34,337 nt of DNA from Gammaproteobacteria bacterium (GCA_026706385.1 JAPOYV010000050.1:1-34337), one strand, 5' to 3'. Positions 6,475 to 14,869 are shown, counted from the first letter of the stretch. Notes: a model not told the origin generated them from the letters alone. Numbers and translations: made by a program.

Positions 6475-8385
6475 CTAGCAACCGGCCAGGTCGGCGAGCA
6501 TCGCAGCGGCCGAGGCCTCGTCGGGCATCCGCCAATCGCCCCGCGGCGACAAGCTGACCGTCCCGACCTTGGGCCCGGGCGGCAGCGTCGTTCGCTTGAA
6601 CTGCTGCGCGAAGAACCGCGTCAGGAACACCGTCAACCAATGCTTGATTTCGGCGTCGGCGTAGGAGTCCGCGAACGCGCGGCATGCGAGCGCGTAGATC
6701 TTGCGTGCCCCGGCCCCCGTACGCAGGAAATGGAACAGGAAGAAGTCGTGCAATTCGTACGGACCGATGATGGCCTCGGTGCGCTGGTCGATTTGGCCAT
6801 CGCGCGGCGGCGTGAGTTCGGGCGTGATCGGCGTTTCCAGTACGCGTCCCAGAACCGCGCCCAAGGCCGGCTCGGCGCGGTGGCGGGCATACCAGCGCAC
6901 GAGATAGGCGACCAGCGTCTTGGGGACGCCCGCGTTGACGTTGTAGTTCGCCGTCTGGTCGGCATTGAACGTGCACCAGCCGAGGGCCAACTCGGACAGG
7001 TCGCCGGTGCCGACGACGATCCCCGACACGCGATTCGCCGTGTCGAAGAGAATCTGGGTGCGTTCGCGCGCTTGGGCATTCTCGAAGGTCACGTCGGCCT
7101 CGCCGTCGTGGGCGATGTCGGCAAGGTGCGCCTCGACCGCGTGGTCGATCGCGATCTCGCGCAACTCGACCCCGGTGGCTTCGGCGAGTCCACGCGCCGA
7201 TGCCAGCGTGTGCGCCGTGGTGCCCGGCCCCGGCATCGTGAGCGCGCAGAGGGTGGTCTCGGCCGGCCGCTCGAGGAGGGCCGAGGCGTCGATGCAGACG
7301 AGGTACGCGAGCGTGGAGTCGAGTCCGCCGGACAGGCCGATCACCAGCCGCTCGGCCTTTGCCGCGCGGACGCGTCGCGCGAGACCGGTCGCCTGGATTG
7401 CCAGGATGTCCTGCGCACGGGCCGCGAACTCACGCTCGTCCGGTGGTACGAAAGGCTGGCGTGAGTAGGTTCGCGCCAACTCGGGTAGCGTCGGCGCTCG
7501 GCCCGCGTCGACGGTCACCACGCCCGTTCGCGGCGCCTTAGCGAAGGTGGTGTTCTGCTGGCGACTGTGCCGGATGCGCTGGCAGTCCACCTCGACGCTC
7601 AAGCTCCCGCCATCAAGCCGGAAGCGCTCGGACTCTGCGAGCAGGCGACCGTTCTCGGCGGCGATCAGGTGGCCACCGAAGACCACATCCTTTGTCGACT
7701 CGCTGGGACCGGCACTGGCGTATACGTACGCCGACAACGTGCGGCCGCTTTGCGCCTGCACAAGGTTGCGCCGGTAGTCCGCTTTGGCCACCGCCTCCGG
7801 ACTCGCGGAGAGATTGAGCAGCACCTCCGCCCCGGCCAGGGCAAGCTGTCCGCTCGGCGGATTGGCCGACCACAGATCTTCACAGATCTCCACGCCGAAC
7901 GCGGTGCTACCGAGCTTGAACACCAGGTCCGACCGCAAGGGGAAGCGCCCTAGCTCGTTGTCGACCTCGATGGCGACGCCTTGCCCGGACGAGAACCACC
8001 TCTGCTCGTAGAACTCGTCGTAGTTCGGCTGGGCGATCTTGGGTACGGCGCCGATGACGCGCCCGGTCCGACAGATGAACGCACAGTCCAGGATTCGACC
8101 GTCATCCAGCCACCAAGGAGCCCCGACGACGAGCACCCGATCGTCGCTGGCGGCGGCCAATTCGGCCAGCGCGACTTCGGTTGCACGGCGCAAATCGTCG
8201 TTAAAGAACAGGTCTTCGCAGCTATAGCCCGTCACCGACAGCTCAGGCATGAGCACGATGGCCGAGTCGACCGCCGCCGCCTGGTACGCCTGGCCGATGA
8301 GCCTGGCATTGGCGAGGGGATCGGCGATGGCTACCGGCGGCGCCACGGCCGCGATTTTCAGAAAGCCGAAGTCGGAGAAGTCCAT
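6475..8385 (-). CDS. nadE: Glutamine-dependent NAD+ synthase
   Basis: A 636-residue two-domain enzyme making NAD+ from nicotinic acid adenine dinucleotide, ATP and glutamine in the cytoplasm. The N-terminal nitrilase-type glutaminase domain has the E48, K116, C168 triad (MPELS, PKIAQ, EICED). The C-terminal synthetase domain carries the PP-loop SGGLDS at about 352-357 and the conserved FNADQTANYNVNAG segment. Size fits the long class with the fused glutaminase. No clear Shine-Dalgarno sequence precedes the ATG at 8385. Its leader, or the divergent promoter region, contains two palindromic elements. The MBL-fold gene follows at 9 nt. Confidence 0.97.
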   Translation of the reverse strand: MDFSDFGFLKIAAVAPPVAIADPLANARLIGQAYQAAAVDSAIVLMPELSVTGYSCEDLFFNDDLRRATEVALAELAAASDDRVLVVGAPWWLDDGRILDCAFICRTGRVIGAVPKIAQPNYDEFYEQRWFSSGQGVAIEVDNELGRFPLRSDLVFKLGSTAFGVEICEDLWSANPPSGQLALAGAEVLLNLSASPEAVAKADYRRNLVQAQSGRTLSAYVYASAGPSESTKDVVFGGHLIAAENGRLLAESERFRLDGGSLSVEVDCQRIRHSRQQNTTFAKAPRTGVVTVDAGRAPTLPELARTYSRQPFVPPDEREFAARAQDILAIQATGLARRVRAAKAERLVIGLSGGLDSTLAYLVCIDASALLERPAETTLCALTMPGPGTTAHTLASARGLAEATGVELREIAIDHAVEAHLADIAHDGEADVTFENAQARERTQILFDTANRVSGIVVGTGDLSELALGWCTFNADQTANYNVNAGVPKTLVAYLVRWYARHRAEPALGAVLGRVLETPITPELTPPRDGQIDQRTEAIIGPYELHDFFLFHFLRTGAGARKIYALACRAFADSYADAEIKHWLTVFLTRFFAQQFKRTTLPPGPKVGTVSLSPRGDWRMPDEASAAAMLADLAGC

Positions 8386-8422
8386 CGGGCACGGGAGTGT
8401 GGAGTCCGGTGGGCGATTCTAT

Positions 8423-8444
8423 CGCGTCGCCGTATGGCGACGCG
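8423..8444. repeat. Palindromic intergenic element, copy A
   Basis: CGCGTCGCC (8423-8431) and GGCGACGCG (8436-8444) form a perfect 9-bp stem with loop GTAT. The flanks are AT on the left and CC on the right, the same as in the copy at 10907-10927. It lies between divergent nadE and the acyl-CoA dehydrogenase gene. Confidence 0.7.
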
Positions 8445-8445
8445 C

Positions 8446-8468
8446 CGCGTTTGCCGCAAGGCGACGCG
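8446..8468. repeat. Palindromic intergenic element, diverged copy B
   Basis: CGCGTTTGCC (8446-8455), loop GCAA, then GGCGACGCG (8460-8468). The left arm carries an extra T and a G-T wobble, while the right arm is identical to copy A. It is directly adjacent to copy A, making a tandem pair. Confidence 0.6.
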
Positions 8469-8505
8469 CCGTCGAGGACCGGTCATCGGCCGGTGGCTTA
8501 GCGGT

Positions 8506-8522
8506 TAGAATCGAGCGCTCGA
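8506..8522 (+). promoter_or_regulatory. Candidate -10 and palindromic operator before the ACAD pair
   Basis: TAGAAT (8506-8511) matches the -10 consensus at five of six positions, 31 nt before the GTG start. A 12-bp perfect palindrome, TCGAGCGCTCGA (8511-8522), covers the expected transcription start, a place where a repressor could bind. The -35 region is poor. Confidence 0.4.
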
Positions 8523-8541
8523 GTCCAGTAGAGGCAAGTCC

Positions 8542-9651
8542 GTGAACTTCGAGTTTTCCGACGAGCAGAACCTGTTGCGCGAGCAGGCGTTGGGGTTTCT
8601 TCAGGAACACTGCCCCATGTCCGCAGTACGCGCCGTCCTCGATGGCGATGCAGCCTACGACGCCGAATTGTGGACCAAGATCGCGGAACTCGGCTGGACC
8701 GCCACGGCCATCCCCGAGCAGCACGGCGGGCTTGGCCTGTCCTACCTTGAACTGTCCGTGATCGCCGAGGAACTCGGCCGGGCCGTCGCGCCGGTGCCGT
8801 TCTCGTCGTCGGTGTACCTCGCGACGGAGGCCATCCTGATGGCCGGCAGCGATGCGCAAAAGGAGCGGTGGCTACCGAAACTCGCGACGGGCGAAGCTAT
8901 CGGCACGTTCGCTCTTGGCGAGGGGCCGGGGCAGCCGTCGCCGCAACGGCTCACCACCGCGGCACGCAACGGAAAGCTCACCGGCACGAAGATCCCGGTT
9001 GTGGACGGCGATATCGCCGAGATCGCCGTTGTCGTCGCCAAGTCGGACGCCGGCGATGGCGCCAGTCTGCACCTGGTCGAATTGGCCGGCGCCCAGCGCA
9101 CCCCCGTCGCTACCCTGGATCCGACCCGCTCCCACGCCCGGATCGCCTTCGACGCAACCCCTGCGGAGCCTCTGGGCACGGATGGCGAAGGCTGGTCGCT
9201 GACGCAGCGGCTTCTCGACCGCGCCGCCGTGCTCTTCGCCTGGGAGCAGGTCGGTGGCGCGAACGCGGCCCTCGAAATGGCCAAGGACTACGCCATGGAG
9301 CGCTACGCCTTCGGTCGCCCGATCGCCAGCTACCAGGCGATCAAGCACAAGCTCGCCCACGCCTACGTCAAGAACACCCTCGCGCGTTCCAATGGCTACT
9401 ACGGCGCTTGGGCGCTCGACAGCGACGCCGCCGAACTCCCGCTGGCGGCCGCCACGGCGCGCGTGAGCGCAACGCAGGCGTACTACTACGCGTCGAAAGA
9501 GAATATCCAGACTCACGGCGGCATGGGCTTCACCTGGGAATTCGACTGCCAGTTCCACTATCGGCGGGCGAAACTCCTGTCGGTGAACATCGGCAGCGAG
9601 CCGACCTGGCAGGACAAGCTGATCGCGGCCGTGGAACGAGACGCGGCGTAG
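8542..9651 (+). CDS. Acyl-CoA dehydrogenase, probable non-canonical subunit of a heteromeric enzyme
   Basis: A 369-residue acyl-CoA dehydrogenase-fold protein, starting with GTG at 8542 after a GAGG site. It keeps the N-terminal helical domain (FSDEQNLLREQAL), the C-terminal ERYAFGRPIASYQAIKHKLA segment and QTHGGMGFTWE. The middle domain lacks the usual SEPxxGSD and WxTxxxxA FAD-contact motifs found in its neighbour. Mycobacterial FadE/ChsE-type enzymes are built from two such adjacent, unequal genes that form alpha2-beta2 complexes; by analogy this would be the partner subunit. The next gene starts 20 nt downstream. Substrate is unknown, probably a bulky or branched acyl-CoA. Confidence 0.88.
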   Translation: MNFEFSDEQNLLREQALGFLQEHCPMSAVRAVLDGDAAYDAELWTKIAELGWTATAIPEQHGGLGLSYLELSVIAEELGRAVAPVPFSSSVYLATEAILMAGSDAQKERWLPKLATGEAIGTFALGEGPGQPSPQRLTTAARNGKLTGTKIPVVDGDIAEIAVVVAKSDAGDGASLHLVELAGAQRTPVATLDPTRSHARIAFDATPAEPLGTDGEGWSLTQRLLDRAAVLFAWEQVGGANAALEMAKDYAMERYAFGRPIASYQAIKHKLAHAYVKNTLARSNGYYGAWALDSDAAELPLAAATARVSATQAYYYASKENIQTHGGMGFTWEFDCQFHYRRAKLLSVNIGSEPTWQDKLIAAVERDAA

Positions 9652-9671
9652 ATCCGAACGGAGAGAATGCG

Positions 9672-10880
9672 ATGGACTTCAACGACACGGCAGAAGAGGC
9701 GGCGTTCCGCGCCGAGGCCAAGGCGTGGCTCGAGGCGAACGTCCCGACCCGCGAAGAGCTGGCTGGGCTCGACGACATCGAAGCCGCGAAACTGTGGCAG
9801 AAGCGCAAGTACGATGCGGGCTGGGCGTGCATCCGATGGCCCGAGGAGTACGGCGGCCGCGGCGCCAGTGCCATCGAACAGGTCATCTGGAACCAGGAGG
9901 AAGGCCAGTTCGCCGTTCCCGGCAGTGTCTTCGGCATCGGCCAGGGCATGGCCGCACCGACGTTGATGGCCTGGGCCAGCGAGGAGCATAAGCGCGAGCA
10001 CCTGCCCCCTCTCGCGTCGGGCGAACACATCTGGTGCCAATTGTTCAGCGAGCCGGCGGGAGGTTCCGACCTCGCGGCGCTACGCACGCGCGCCGAACGC
10101 GATGGCGACGAATGGGTGATCAACGGCCAAAAGATTTGGACGTCGGGTGCGCACTACTCCGACTACGGCATCATCGTGCTGCGCACCGATCCCAACGTGC
10201 CCAAGCACAAGGGCCTGTCGTACTTCTTCCTCGACATGAAGTCGCCGGGAATCGAAATCCGGCCGATCAAGCAGATCTCGGGAGGCGCAAACTTCAACGA
10301 GGTCTACTTCACCGATGTGCGCGTTCCGGACGACCAGCGCTTGGGTGCGGTCGGCCAAGGCTGGCAGGTCGCCATCACCACGCTGATGAACGAACGCGCC
10401 GCGATCGGCGGCGGCGGAGGCGGCGTCGGCTTCAAACAGGTGTTCGACTTGGCACGCAAGGTGGAAATCGACGGCGAACCGGCGATCCGGGACAAGAGCG
10501 TGCGTGCCAAGCTGGCCACGTGGTACGCCCAGGAGGCGGGGCTGCGATTCACCGGCTACCGCTCCATGACGGCCTTGTCGCGCGGGGCGACGCCGGGACC
10601 GGAAAACTCCATCGGCAAACTCGTCGGCGCATCCAAGACGCAGGACATGGCGTCGTTCGCGATGGACCTGCTCGAGCTTTCAGGAGCGGTCTCGGACCCC
10701 GCGCACGCCGAGGCCCACGGTGCCTACCAGGCCACGTTCATGGGCTCGCCCGGCGGGCGAATAGCCGGTGGAAGCGACGAGATCATGCTCAACATCCTCT
10801 CCGAACGCGTACTCGGCATGCCCCAGGATGTCCGGGTCGACAAGGGGATTCCGTTCAACGAGGTGCCTACCGGCCGCTAA
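9672..10880 (+). CDS. Acyl-CoA dehydrogenase, canonical subunit
   Basis: A 402-residue FAD-dependent acyl-CoA dehydrogenase that introduces the alpha-beta double bond in acyl-CoA. Typical motifs are WPEEYGGRGAS, FSEPAGGSDLAALRT, INGQKIWTSGAHYSDY and the C-terminal GGSDEIMLNILSERVLGMPQD. An unusual G-rich stretch (AIGGGGGGVGF) follows the NERA segment. The ATG at 9672 has GGAGAG upstream; the same frame is open further 5', but that part is antisense-like shadow of the preceding gene. It is co-transcribed with the 369-residue ACAD. A palindromic repeat follows the stop by 26 nt and may end transcription. Confidence 0.93.
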   Translation: MDFNDTAEEAAFRAEAKAWLEANVPTREELAGLDDIEAAKLWQKRKYDAGWACIRWPEEYGGRGASAIEQVIWNQEEGQFAVPGSVFGIGQGMAAPTLMAWASEEHKREHLPPLASGEHIWCQLFSEPAGGSDLAALRTRAERDGDEWVINGQKIWTSGAHYSDYGIIVLRTDPNVPKHKGLSYFFLDMKSPGIEIRPIKQISGGANFNEVYFTDVRVPDDQRLGAVGQGWQVAITTLMNERAAIGGGGGGVGFKQVFDLARKVEIDGEPAIRDKSVRAKLATWYAQEAGLRFTGYRSMTALSRGATPGPENSIGKLVGASKTQDMASFAMDLLELSGAVSDPAHAEAHGAYQATFMGSPGGRIAGGSDEIMLNILSERVLGMPQDVRVDKGIPFNEVPTGR

Positions 10881-10906
10881 ACCGGCACGGGCCTGTCGCA
10901 CCACAT

Positions 10907-10927
10907 CGCGTCGCCCCGGGCGACGCG
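10907..10927. repeat. Palindromic intergenic element, copy C, between convergent genes
   Basis: CGCGTCGCCC (10907-10916) and GGGCGACGCG (10918-10927) form a perfect 10-bp inverted repeat around a single C. It shares the CGCGTCGCC / GGCGACGCG arms and AT...CC flanks with copy A at 8423. It lies between two convergent stop codons, so it may act as a bidirectional terminator. Confidence 0.7.
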
Positions 10928-10928
10928 C

Positions 10929-11216
10929 CTAGTGGATCTCCGGACTGGGATTCGCGGCGAGCGAGAGCCGCTCGGTCTTCTCGAGAATCCGCGCGAGGAG
11001 GCAATCCGCATCATTGCTGGTCGGCCTACGCATGTAGGCCATCGCGGAGAGGTCGTGAAACGGCCGCGTCAGTTCGCACGGGTCCCGTGCACTGCAGAGC
11101 CGGTCGCGGATGCCCGAGTAGATGGCACGCTCAGTGGTACGCCCCTGCGCCGCAAGTTCTCGAATCAGGGCGCTCAGCAAGGGCTCGATCTCATTGCGGG
11201 CAACGACCGGGTTCAC
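10929..11216 (-). CDS. Unknown protein (95 aa)
   Basis: I do not recognise the family. The 95-residue product is predicted soluble and mainly helical, beginning MNPVVARNEIEPLLSALIRELAAQG, with two cysteines in the RLCSARDPC segment and one more near residue 74. It starts with GTG at 11216, and AAGAAGGT lies seven nucleotides upstream, which supports this start and strand. A plus-strand frame over the same region has no such signal. It is convergent with the ACAD gene and divergent from the Gfo/Idh gene at 11321. Its stop codon is one nucleotide from a palindromic element. Confidence 0.7.
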   Translation of the reverse strand: MNPVVARNEIEPLLSALIRELAAQGRTTERAIYSGIRDRLCSARDPCELTRPFHDLSAMAYMRRPTSNDADCLLARILEKTERLSLAANPSPEIH

Positions 11217-11320
11217 GCGCGTACCTTCTTGTGTCTCCGACCATGAATTCTGCGGCAGCGTCGGGTCTTCGTAAAGCGCAACGGGCCGTTATGATGCACG
11301 GCGAAGAATCGGGAGCGGTC

Positions 11321-12331
11321 ATGAGCAACCTACGTGCGATCCTCGCCGGCTGCGGCAACATGGGCAATGGCTGGTGTCGAGTCGTTAAGTCACGAGACGA
11401 CATCGCCATCGTCGCCCTTGTCGACGTCAACCCCGAGGCAGCCTCGGCGTTCGCCGCCCGCAACAGCCTCACCGTGCCGCACTACGTGTCGCTCGCCGAG
11501 GCTTTGGCCGCCGAGCAGCCCGATGTCGTCCTCGACACCGCCGTCCCGGAGGCGCGACGCGCGATTGCGGGAACGGCCATGGAAGCCGGTTGCCACGTGC
11601 TCTCGGAGAAACCGTTCGCGACGTCGGTCGCCGAGGCCCGCGAACTCCTGGACATCGCCGAGCACACCGGCAAGACCCATGCGGTCATGCAGAACCGGCG
11701 CTACCTCGCCGGTACACGCGGCATGCGTCAGCTCATCGCCGACGGCGTGATCGGCGAGGTGGGGATGATCTGTTCCGACTTCTTCCTCGGCGCGCACTTC
11801 GGCGGCTTTCGCGACGAGATGGCGAACGTGCTGCTACTCGACATGGCGATCCACACCTTCGACCAAGCCCGGTTCATGTCCGGCATGGATGCCGCAACCG
11901 CCTTCTGCGACGAGTTCAACCTTCCCGGATCCTGGTACCGGGGCAATGCTTCGGCGCTCGTCGTCTTCGAGATGGCCGGCGGTGCCCGGTACTGCTATCG
12001 CGGATCCTGGTCGGCCGAAGGCGCCCGCACCTCCTGGGAGGCGGAGTGGCGCGTCATCGGCAGCCGCGGCACGGCGATCTGGAACGGTGTCGATGCCCCG
12101 TACGCGGAGGTCCCCGAGGGCAACGGATTCCTGCGCTCGTGCCGGCGCGTCGAAGCGGGCGATTGGCAGGGGCCCGAAGGTCACGCCGGGTGCATCGACG
12201 AGATGGTCACCGCGTTGATCAACGGCGAACAGCCGATGACGTGCTCGCGGGACAACGCCAAGAGCCTCGGCATGGTCCTCGCCGCGATCGAGAGTGCCGA
12301 CCTAGGCCGGGTGGTGCCGACCCGCCTCTAG
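11321..12331 (+). CDS. Gfo/Idh/MocA family NAD(P)-dependent oxidoreductase
   Basis: A 336-residue sugar or polyol dehydrogenase-family protein. The Rossmann motif is near the N-terminus (ILAGCGNMGNGW), followed by the LSEKPFA motif whose lysine helps bind cofactor and substrate, and a C-terminal beta-sheet domain. The DMAIHTFDQARF helix supplies the family's active-site His. I chose ATG 11321, with GGGAG upstream. A -10-like TATGAT at 11290-11295 would overlap the alternative ATG at 11291, which favours the shorter form. It ends 4 nt from the convergent ThuA gene. The substrate is not readable from sequence. Confidence 0.9.
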   Translation: MSNLRAILAGCGNMGNGWCRVVKSRDDIAIVALVDVNPEAASAFAARNSLTVPHYVSLAEALAAEQPDVVLDTAVPEARRAIAGTAMEAGCHVLSEKPFATSVAEARELLDIAEHTGKTHAVMQNRRYLAGTRGMRQLIADGVIGEVGMICSDFFLGAHFGGFRDEMANVLLLDMAIHTFDQARFMSGMDAATAFCDEFNLPGSWYRGNASALVVFEMAGGARYCYRGSWSAEGARTSWEAEWRVIGSRGTAIWNGVDAPYAEVPEGNGFLRSCRRVEAGDWQGPEGHAGCIDEMVTALINGEQPMTCSRDNAKSLGMVLAAIESADLGRVVPTRL

Positions 12332-12335
12332 CGCG

Positions 12336-12989
12336 TTACGCGTCCCGGATCGCCCAAAGGCAGCCGCGGCGCATGATCTCCTTGGCCTCGGGGACGTCGA
12401 AGTCGGCGGCCACGTGGCCGAGCGAACTGTAGAACACCTTGCCCGCACCGTAGCGCTTCTTCCACGCGACGGGCATGGTCACGCCGCGCACCCAGTCGAT
12501 GCCCCAGTGCTTACCCTGGAACGTGGTCGTCGCCAACACGTCGTTCGAGGGGTCGACGTGCATGAAGTACTGCTCGGAGCGCATCGCGAAGCTGTCGAGG
12601 CCCGCGACGATCGGGTCGTCACTGGCGATGTCCACCTCGTAGTCGATGATGCCGCCGGGGTGGCAGATGAACTGGCCGCCGACCATGAACTGGTACTCGA
12701 CGTTATTGCGGAACGAATCACCCATGCCCCCATGCCAGCCCGCGCAGCCCGTGCCGGACCTTATCGCCTTCAGCAGGCCGGCTTCCTGCTCGCGTTCGAT
12801 CCGGGACATGGTCCACACCGGCACCACCAAGTCGACATCGGCCATGAAGGCGTCGTCGGCAAGCGGATCGAGGTTGTCGCTGACCGTGACGTCGTGTCCC
12901 TCGGCCCCGAGGACGTCGGCGCAAATCGCGGCGGTCTGTTCCGGTTCGTGGCCGTTCCAGCCACCCCAGGTGATGAATACGTTTGCCAA
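12336..12989 (-). CDS. ThuA-like domain protein
   Basis: A 217-residue ThuA-family protein with a class I glutamine amidotransferase-like flavodoxin fold. Family features are ITWGGWNGHEPEQT at the start, DLVVPVWT, and GCAGWHGGMGDSF around residues 82-94. ThuA was named for trehalose utilisation in rhizobia, where it acts with the Gfo/Idh protein ThuB in making 3-keto sugars. The start is a TTG at 12989 with a strong AGGAGG five nucleotides upstream. It follows a Gfo/Idh gene by 27 nt, matching the ThuB-ThuA pairing. The actual sugar is unknown. Confidence 0.9.
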   Translation of the reverse strand: MANVFITWGGWNGHEPEQTAAICADVLGAEGHDVTVSDNLDPLADDAFMADVDLVVPVWTMSRIEREQEAGLLKAIRSGTGCAGWHGGMGDSFRNNVEYQFMVGGQFICHPGGIIDYEVDIASDDPIVAGLDSFAMRSEQYFMHVDPSNDVLATTTFQGKHWGIDWVRGVTMPVAWKKRYGAGKVFYSSLGHVAADFDVPEAKEIMRRGCLWAIRDA

Positions 12990-13016
12990 GTTGCCTCCTA
13001 GGTGCCTTACCGGGTT

Positions 13017-14108
13017 TCAGTCCAACTGGCCGTCCGTCAAGCCTGTCGGCAGCGGATTCGGGCGTTCGGGTCGACTGGCGATCGACACGTGTCGGCCGTC
13101 AGCGGATGACTCCCCGAACGCCGCCATGATCTCGAGGACGTGCTGCGCCAACTCGCCGTCGCAGCGATGCGGGCGACCCGTGCGGATTCCGGCGCACATG
13201 TCTGCCAGCCCGATGCTTCGCATGTTGGTCGTGTAGCCGTGCGTTAGGGGACGATCCTCCCACTCGCGGCCGTTGGAGACGCGCACAAGACCGCCGAAAC
13301 CGTTGGGGTCCGGCGACGATAGGCTGGCGTCGACGCCGTGGATCTCGATGAACCGGTTGGAGTGCAGCCGCACGTCGAAACTCATCACCACTGTCACAAC
13401 GCAGCCGTTGACGAATTCCAGCGTCCCGGCCGTGTGCGTATCGACGTCCACGTCGATGATCTCGCCCGCACGGGCCTCGGCGGTGATCACGCGCTGGTCG
13501 CGGCCGCGCGCGGTAATGGCGGCGACGCGGCGCACCGGCCCGAGCACGTGCACCAGCGCCGTCAGGTAGTAAGGCCCCATGTCGAACAGCGGGCCACCGC
13601 CGCGCTGGTAGTAGAACGCGGGGTTCGGATGCCAGGACTCGACCCCCGGCCCCATCATGAACGCCGTCCCGGCGATCGGTTTGCCGACCGCCCCGCGGTC
13701 GATCAGTTGCCGCACCGTTTGGTGTCCGCCGCCGAGAAACGTATCCGGCGCACAGCCAACACGCAGTCCGGCCGCGGCTGCAGCAGCCAGCACTCTTCGC
13801 CCCTCGGCGACGTCGAGCCCGAACGGCTTCTCGCAATACGCGTGCTTGCCGGCGGCTAGGGCCGCGAGGTTGACCTCCCCGTGCGCCGCGGGAATCGTGA
13901 GGTTGAGGACCACGTCCACGTCATCGCGGGCGAGCAGCGCATCGACTGGCATGGCGGGCACGCCGAAGGTGTCTTCCGTCCGCTTGGCGGCGGTCGGGTC
14001 AATGTCCGCGCAGGCGACGAACTTCAGCACGTCGAAGGTCGCCGCGGCGCGTAGATAGGCGCCGCTGATGGTGCCGCAGCCGATCAGGCCGATGCCGACA
14101 GGTTCCAT
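13017..14108 (-). CDS. Gfo/Idh/MocA family oxidoreductase, ThuB-like by context
   Basis: A 363-residue NAD(P)-dependent oxidoreductase. The N-terminal IGLIGCGTISGAYLRAAATF is the dinucleotide-binding loop, YCEKPFGLDVAEG carries the conserved EKP lysine, and the FDMGPYYLTALVH segment is the family's active-site region. The C-terminal half forms the sheet domain. The ATG at 14108 is preceded by GGAGG and GGAG. It lies 34 nt after the DUF2277 gene and 27 nt before ThuA, so these are co-transcribed. Together with ThuA it suggests oxidation of a sugar or glycoside to a keto form. Confidence 0.91.
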   Translation of the reverse strand: MEPVGIGLIGCGTISGAYLRAAATFDVLKFVACADIDPTAAKRTEDTFGVPAMPVDALLARDDVDVVLNLTIPAAHGEVNLAALAAGKHAYCEKPFGLDVAEGRRVLAAAAAAGLRVGCAPDTFLGGGHQTVRQLIDRGAVGKPIAGTAFMMGPGVESWHPNPAFYYQRGGGPLFDMGPYYLTALVHVLGPVRRVAAITARGRDQRVITAEARAGEIIDVDVDTHTAGTLEFVNGCVVTVVMSFDVRLHSNRFIEIHGVDASLSSPDPNGFGGLVRVSNGREWEDRPLTHGYTTNMRSIGLADMCAGIRTGRPHRCDGELAQHVLEIMAAFGESSADGRHVSIASRPERPNPLPTGLTDGQLD

Positions 14109-14142
14109 GGATCTCCAACCTCCAAATCGCTGGCCGAGTGCC

Positions 14143-14418
14143 TCAAGCCCGAGCGGCCATCCGGCGCTCGAAGCGCACGCGGCGCTTGGCCGCCTCCACG
14201 TCGCGGTCCTTGGGCGCCGCGGTCGTCGTCAGGCCCGCGAGCAGGTCTCGCGAGACCGCGGCAATGGCGAGAACGGCGTCCTCGAAGACAGCCTCGTTGG
14301 CCGCCGACGGCTTGCTGAATCCAGAGATCTTGCGGACGTACTGGCGAGCGGCGTCGAGCACTTCGGTGTCACTGGCGGGCGGCTCGAAATTGAACAACGG
14401 CCGGATGTTGCGGCACAT
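14143..14418 (-). CDS. DUF2277 family protein
   Basis: A 91-residue protein with the invariant opening of DUF2277, MCRNIRPLFNFEPPAS, followed by the VRKISGFSKPS segment. The family is widespread in bacteria but has no known function. The C-terminal third is basic and helical (DRDVEAAKRRVRFERRMAARA). The ATG at 14418 has AGGAGG at ideal spacing. It lies 35 nt downstream of a small unknown gene and 34 nt upstream of the Gfo/Idh gene, in an apparent four-gene operon. Confidence 0.92.
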   Translation of the reverse strand: MCRNIRPLFNFEPPASDTEVLDAARQYVRKISGFSKPSAANEAVFEDAVLAIAAVSRDLLAGLTTTAAPKDRDVEAAKRRVRFERRMAARA

Positions 14419-14453
14419 GGGGCCTCCTGGGTTCCTGGCGGGATCGTCGCCGG

Positions 14454-14729
14454 TTAGGGATGCTCGTGGAGCACGACGCGATCGTAGATCGCCGTCACGT
14501 GGCGGAAGTCCAAGAGCAGCGAATGGGATACATGCTGACTCGGATCGTGCAGGTGGTACTTGAACCGCGTCTGCTCCCCGCCCTGCAGGAACGCATCGTA
14601 GTCCTTGGTCAATTCGCGCACGTCGCTGATGATCTCGGTACTCCACGTTGCGCGGAACGGACCGAGCATGGCACCACCCTCGAGTGCGATGGTGATCTCG
14701 TGGTTGGTCAGTCGTCGGTCGTCGCTCAC
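14454..14729 (-). CDS. Unknown small protein (about 91 aa)
   Basis: I do not recognise the family. The product has a beta-rich look: SDDRRLTNHEITIALEGG, then GPFRATWSTEII, and a His-rich C-terminal part (YHLHDPSQHVSHSLLLDF ... VLHEHP) that could bind metal. I place the start at GTG 14729, but GTG 14744 and further upstream codons are also open and no strong ribosome-binding site decides between them. It precedes DUF2277 by 35 nt on the same strand, suggesting a shared transcript. Confidence 0.6.
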   Translation of the reverse strand: MSDDRRLTNHEITIALEGGAMLGPFRATWSTEIISDVRELTKDYDAFLQGGEQTRFKYHLHDPSQHVSHSLLLDFRHVTAIYDRVVLHEHP

Positions 14730-14869
14730 GCCCCGTCCCGCCACTAGCTCTCTCGAATGGCGTTGAGCATAACAGTTGGGCCGGGTTGCTGACGGCGCGC
14801 CGAACGGCTTGCAGTTCGCGGGATCGCCGATCAACGACAGGCCCATTCCTCAAGGGTCCGGACCTACCG

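Noticed and set aside
8868-9671. Extension of the second acyl-CoA dehydrogenase frame back into the first
   Set aside because: The sequence before the MDFNDTAEE start is shadow of the first ACAD in another frame; the ATG at 9672 has a good ribosome-binding site and matches the family.
10932-11246. Plus-strand 104-codon frame opposite the unknown 95-residue gene
   Set aside because: There is no ribosome-binding site on this strand, whereas the minus-strand gene has AAGAAGGT before its GTG.
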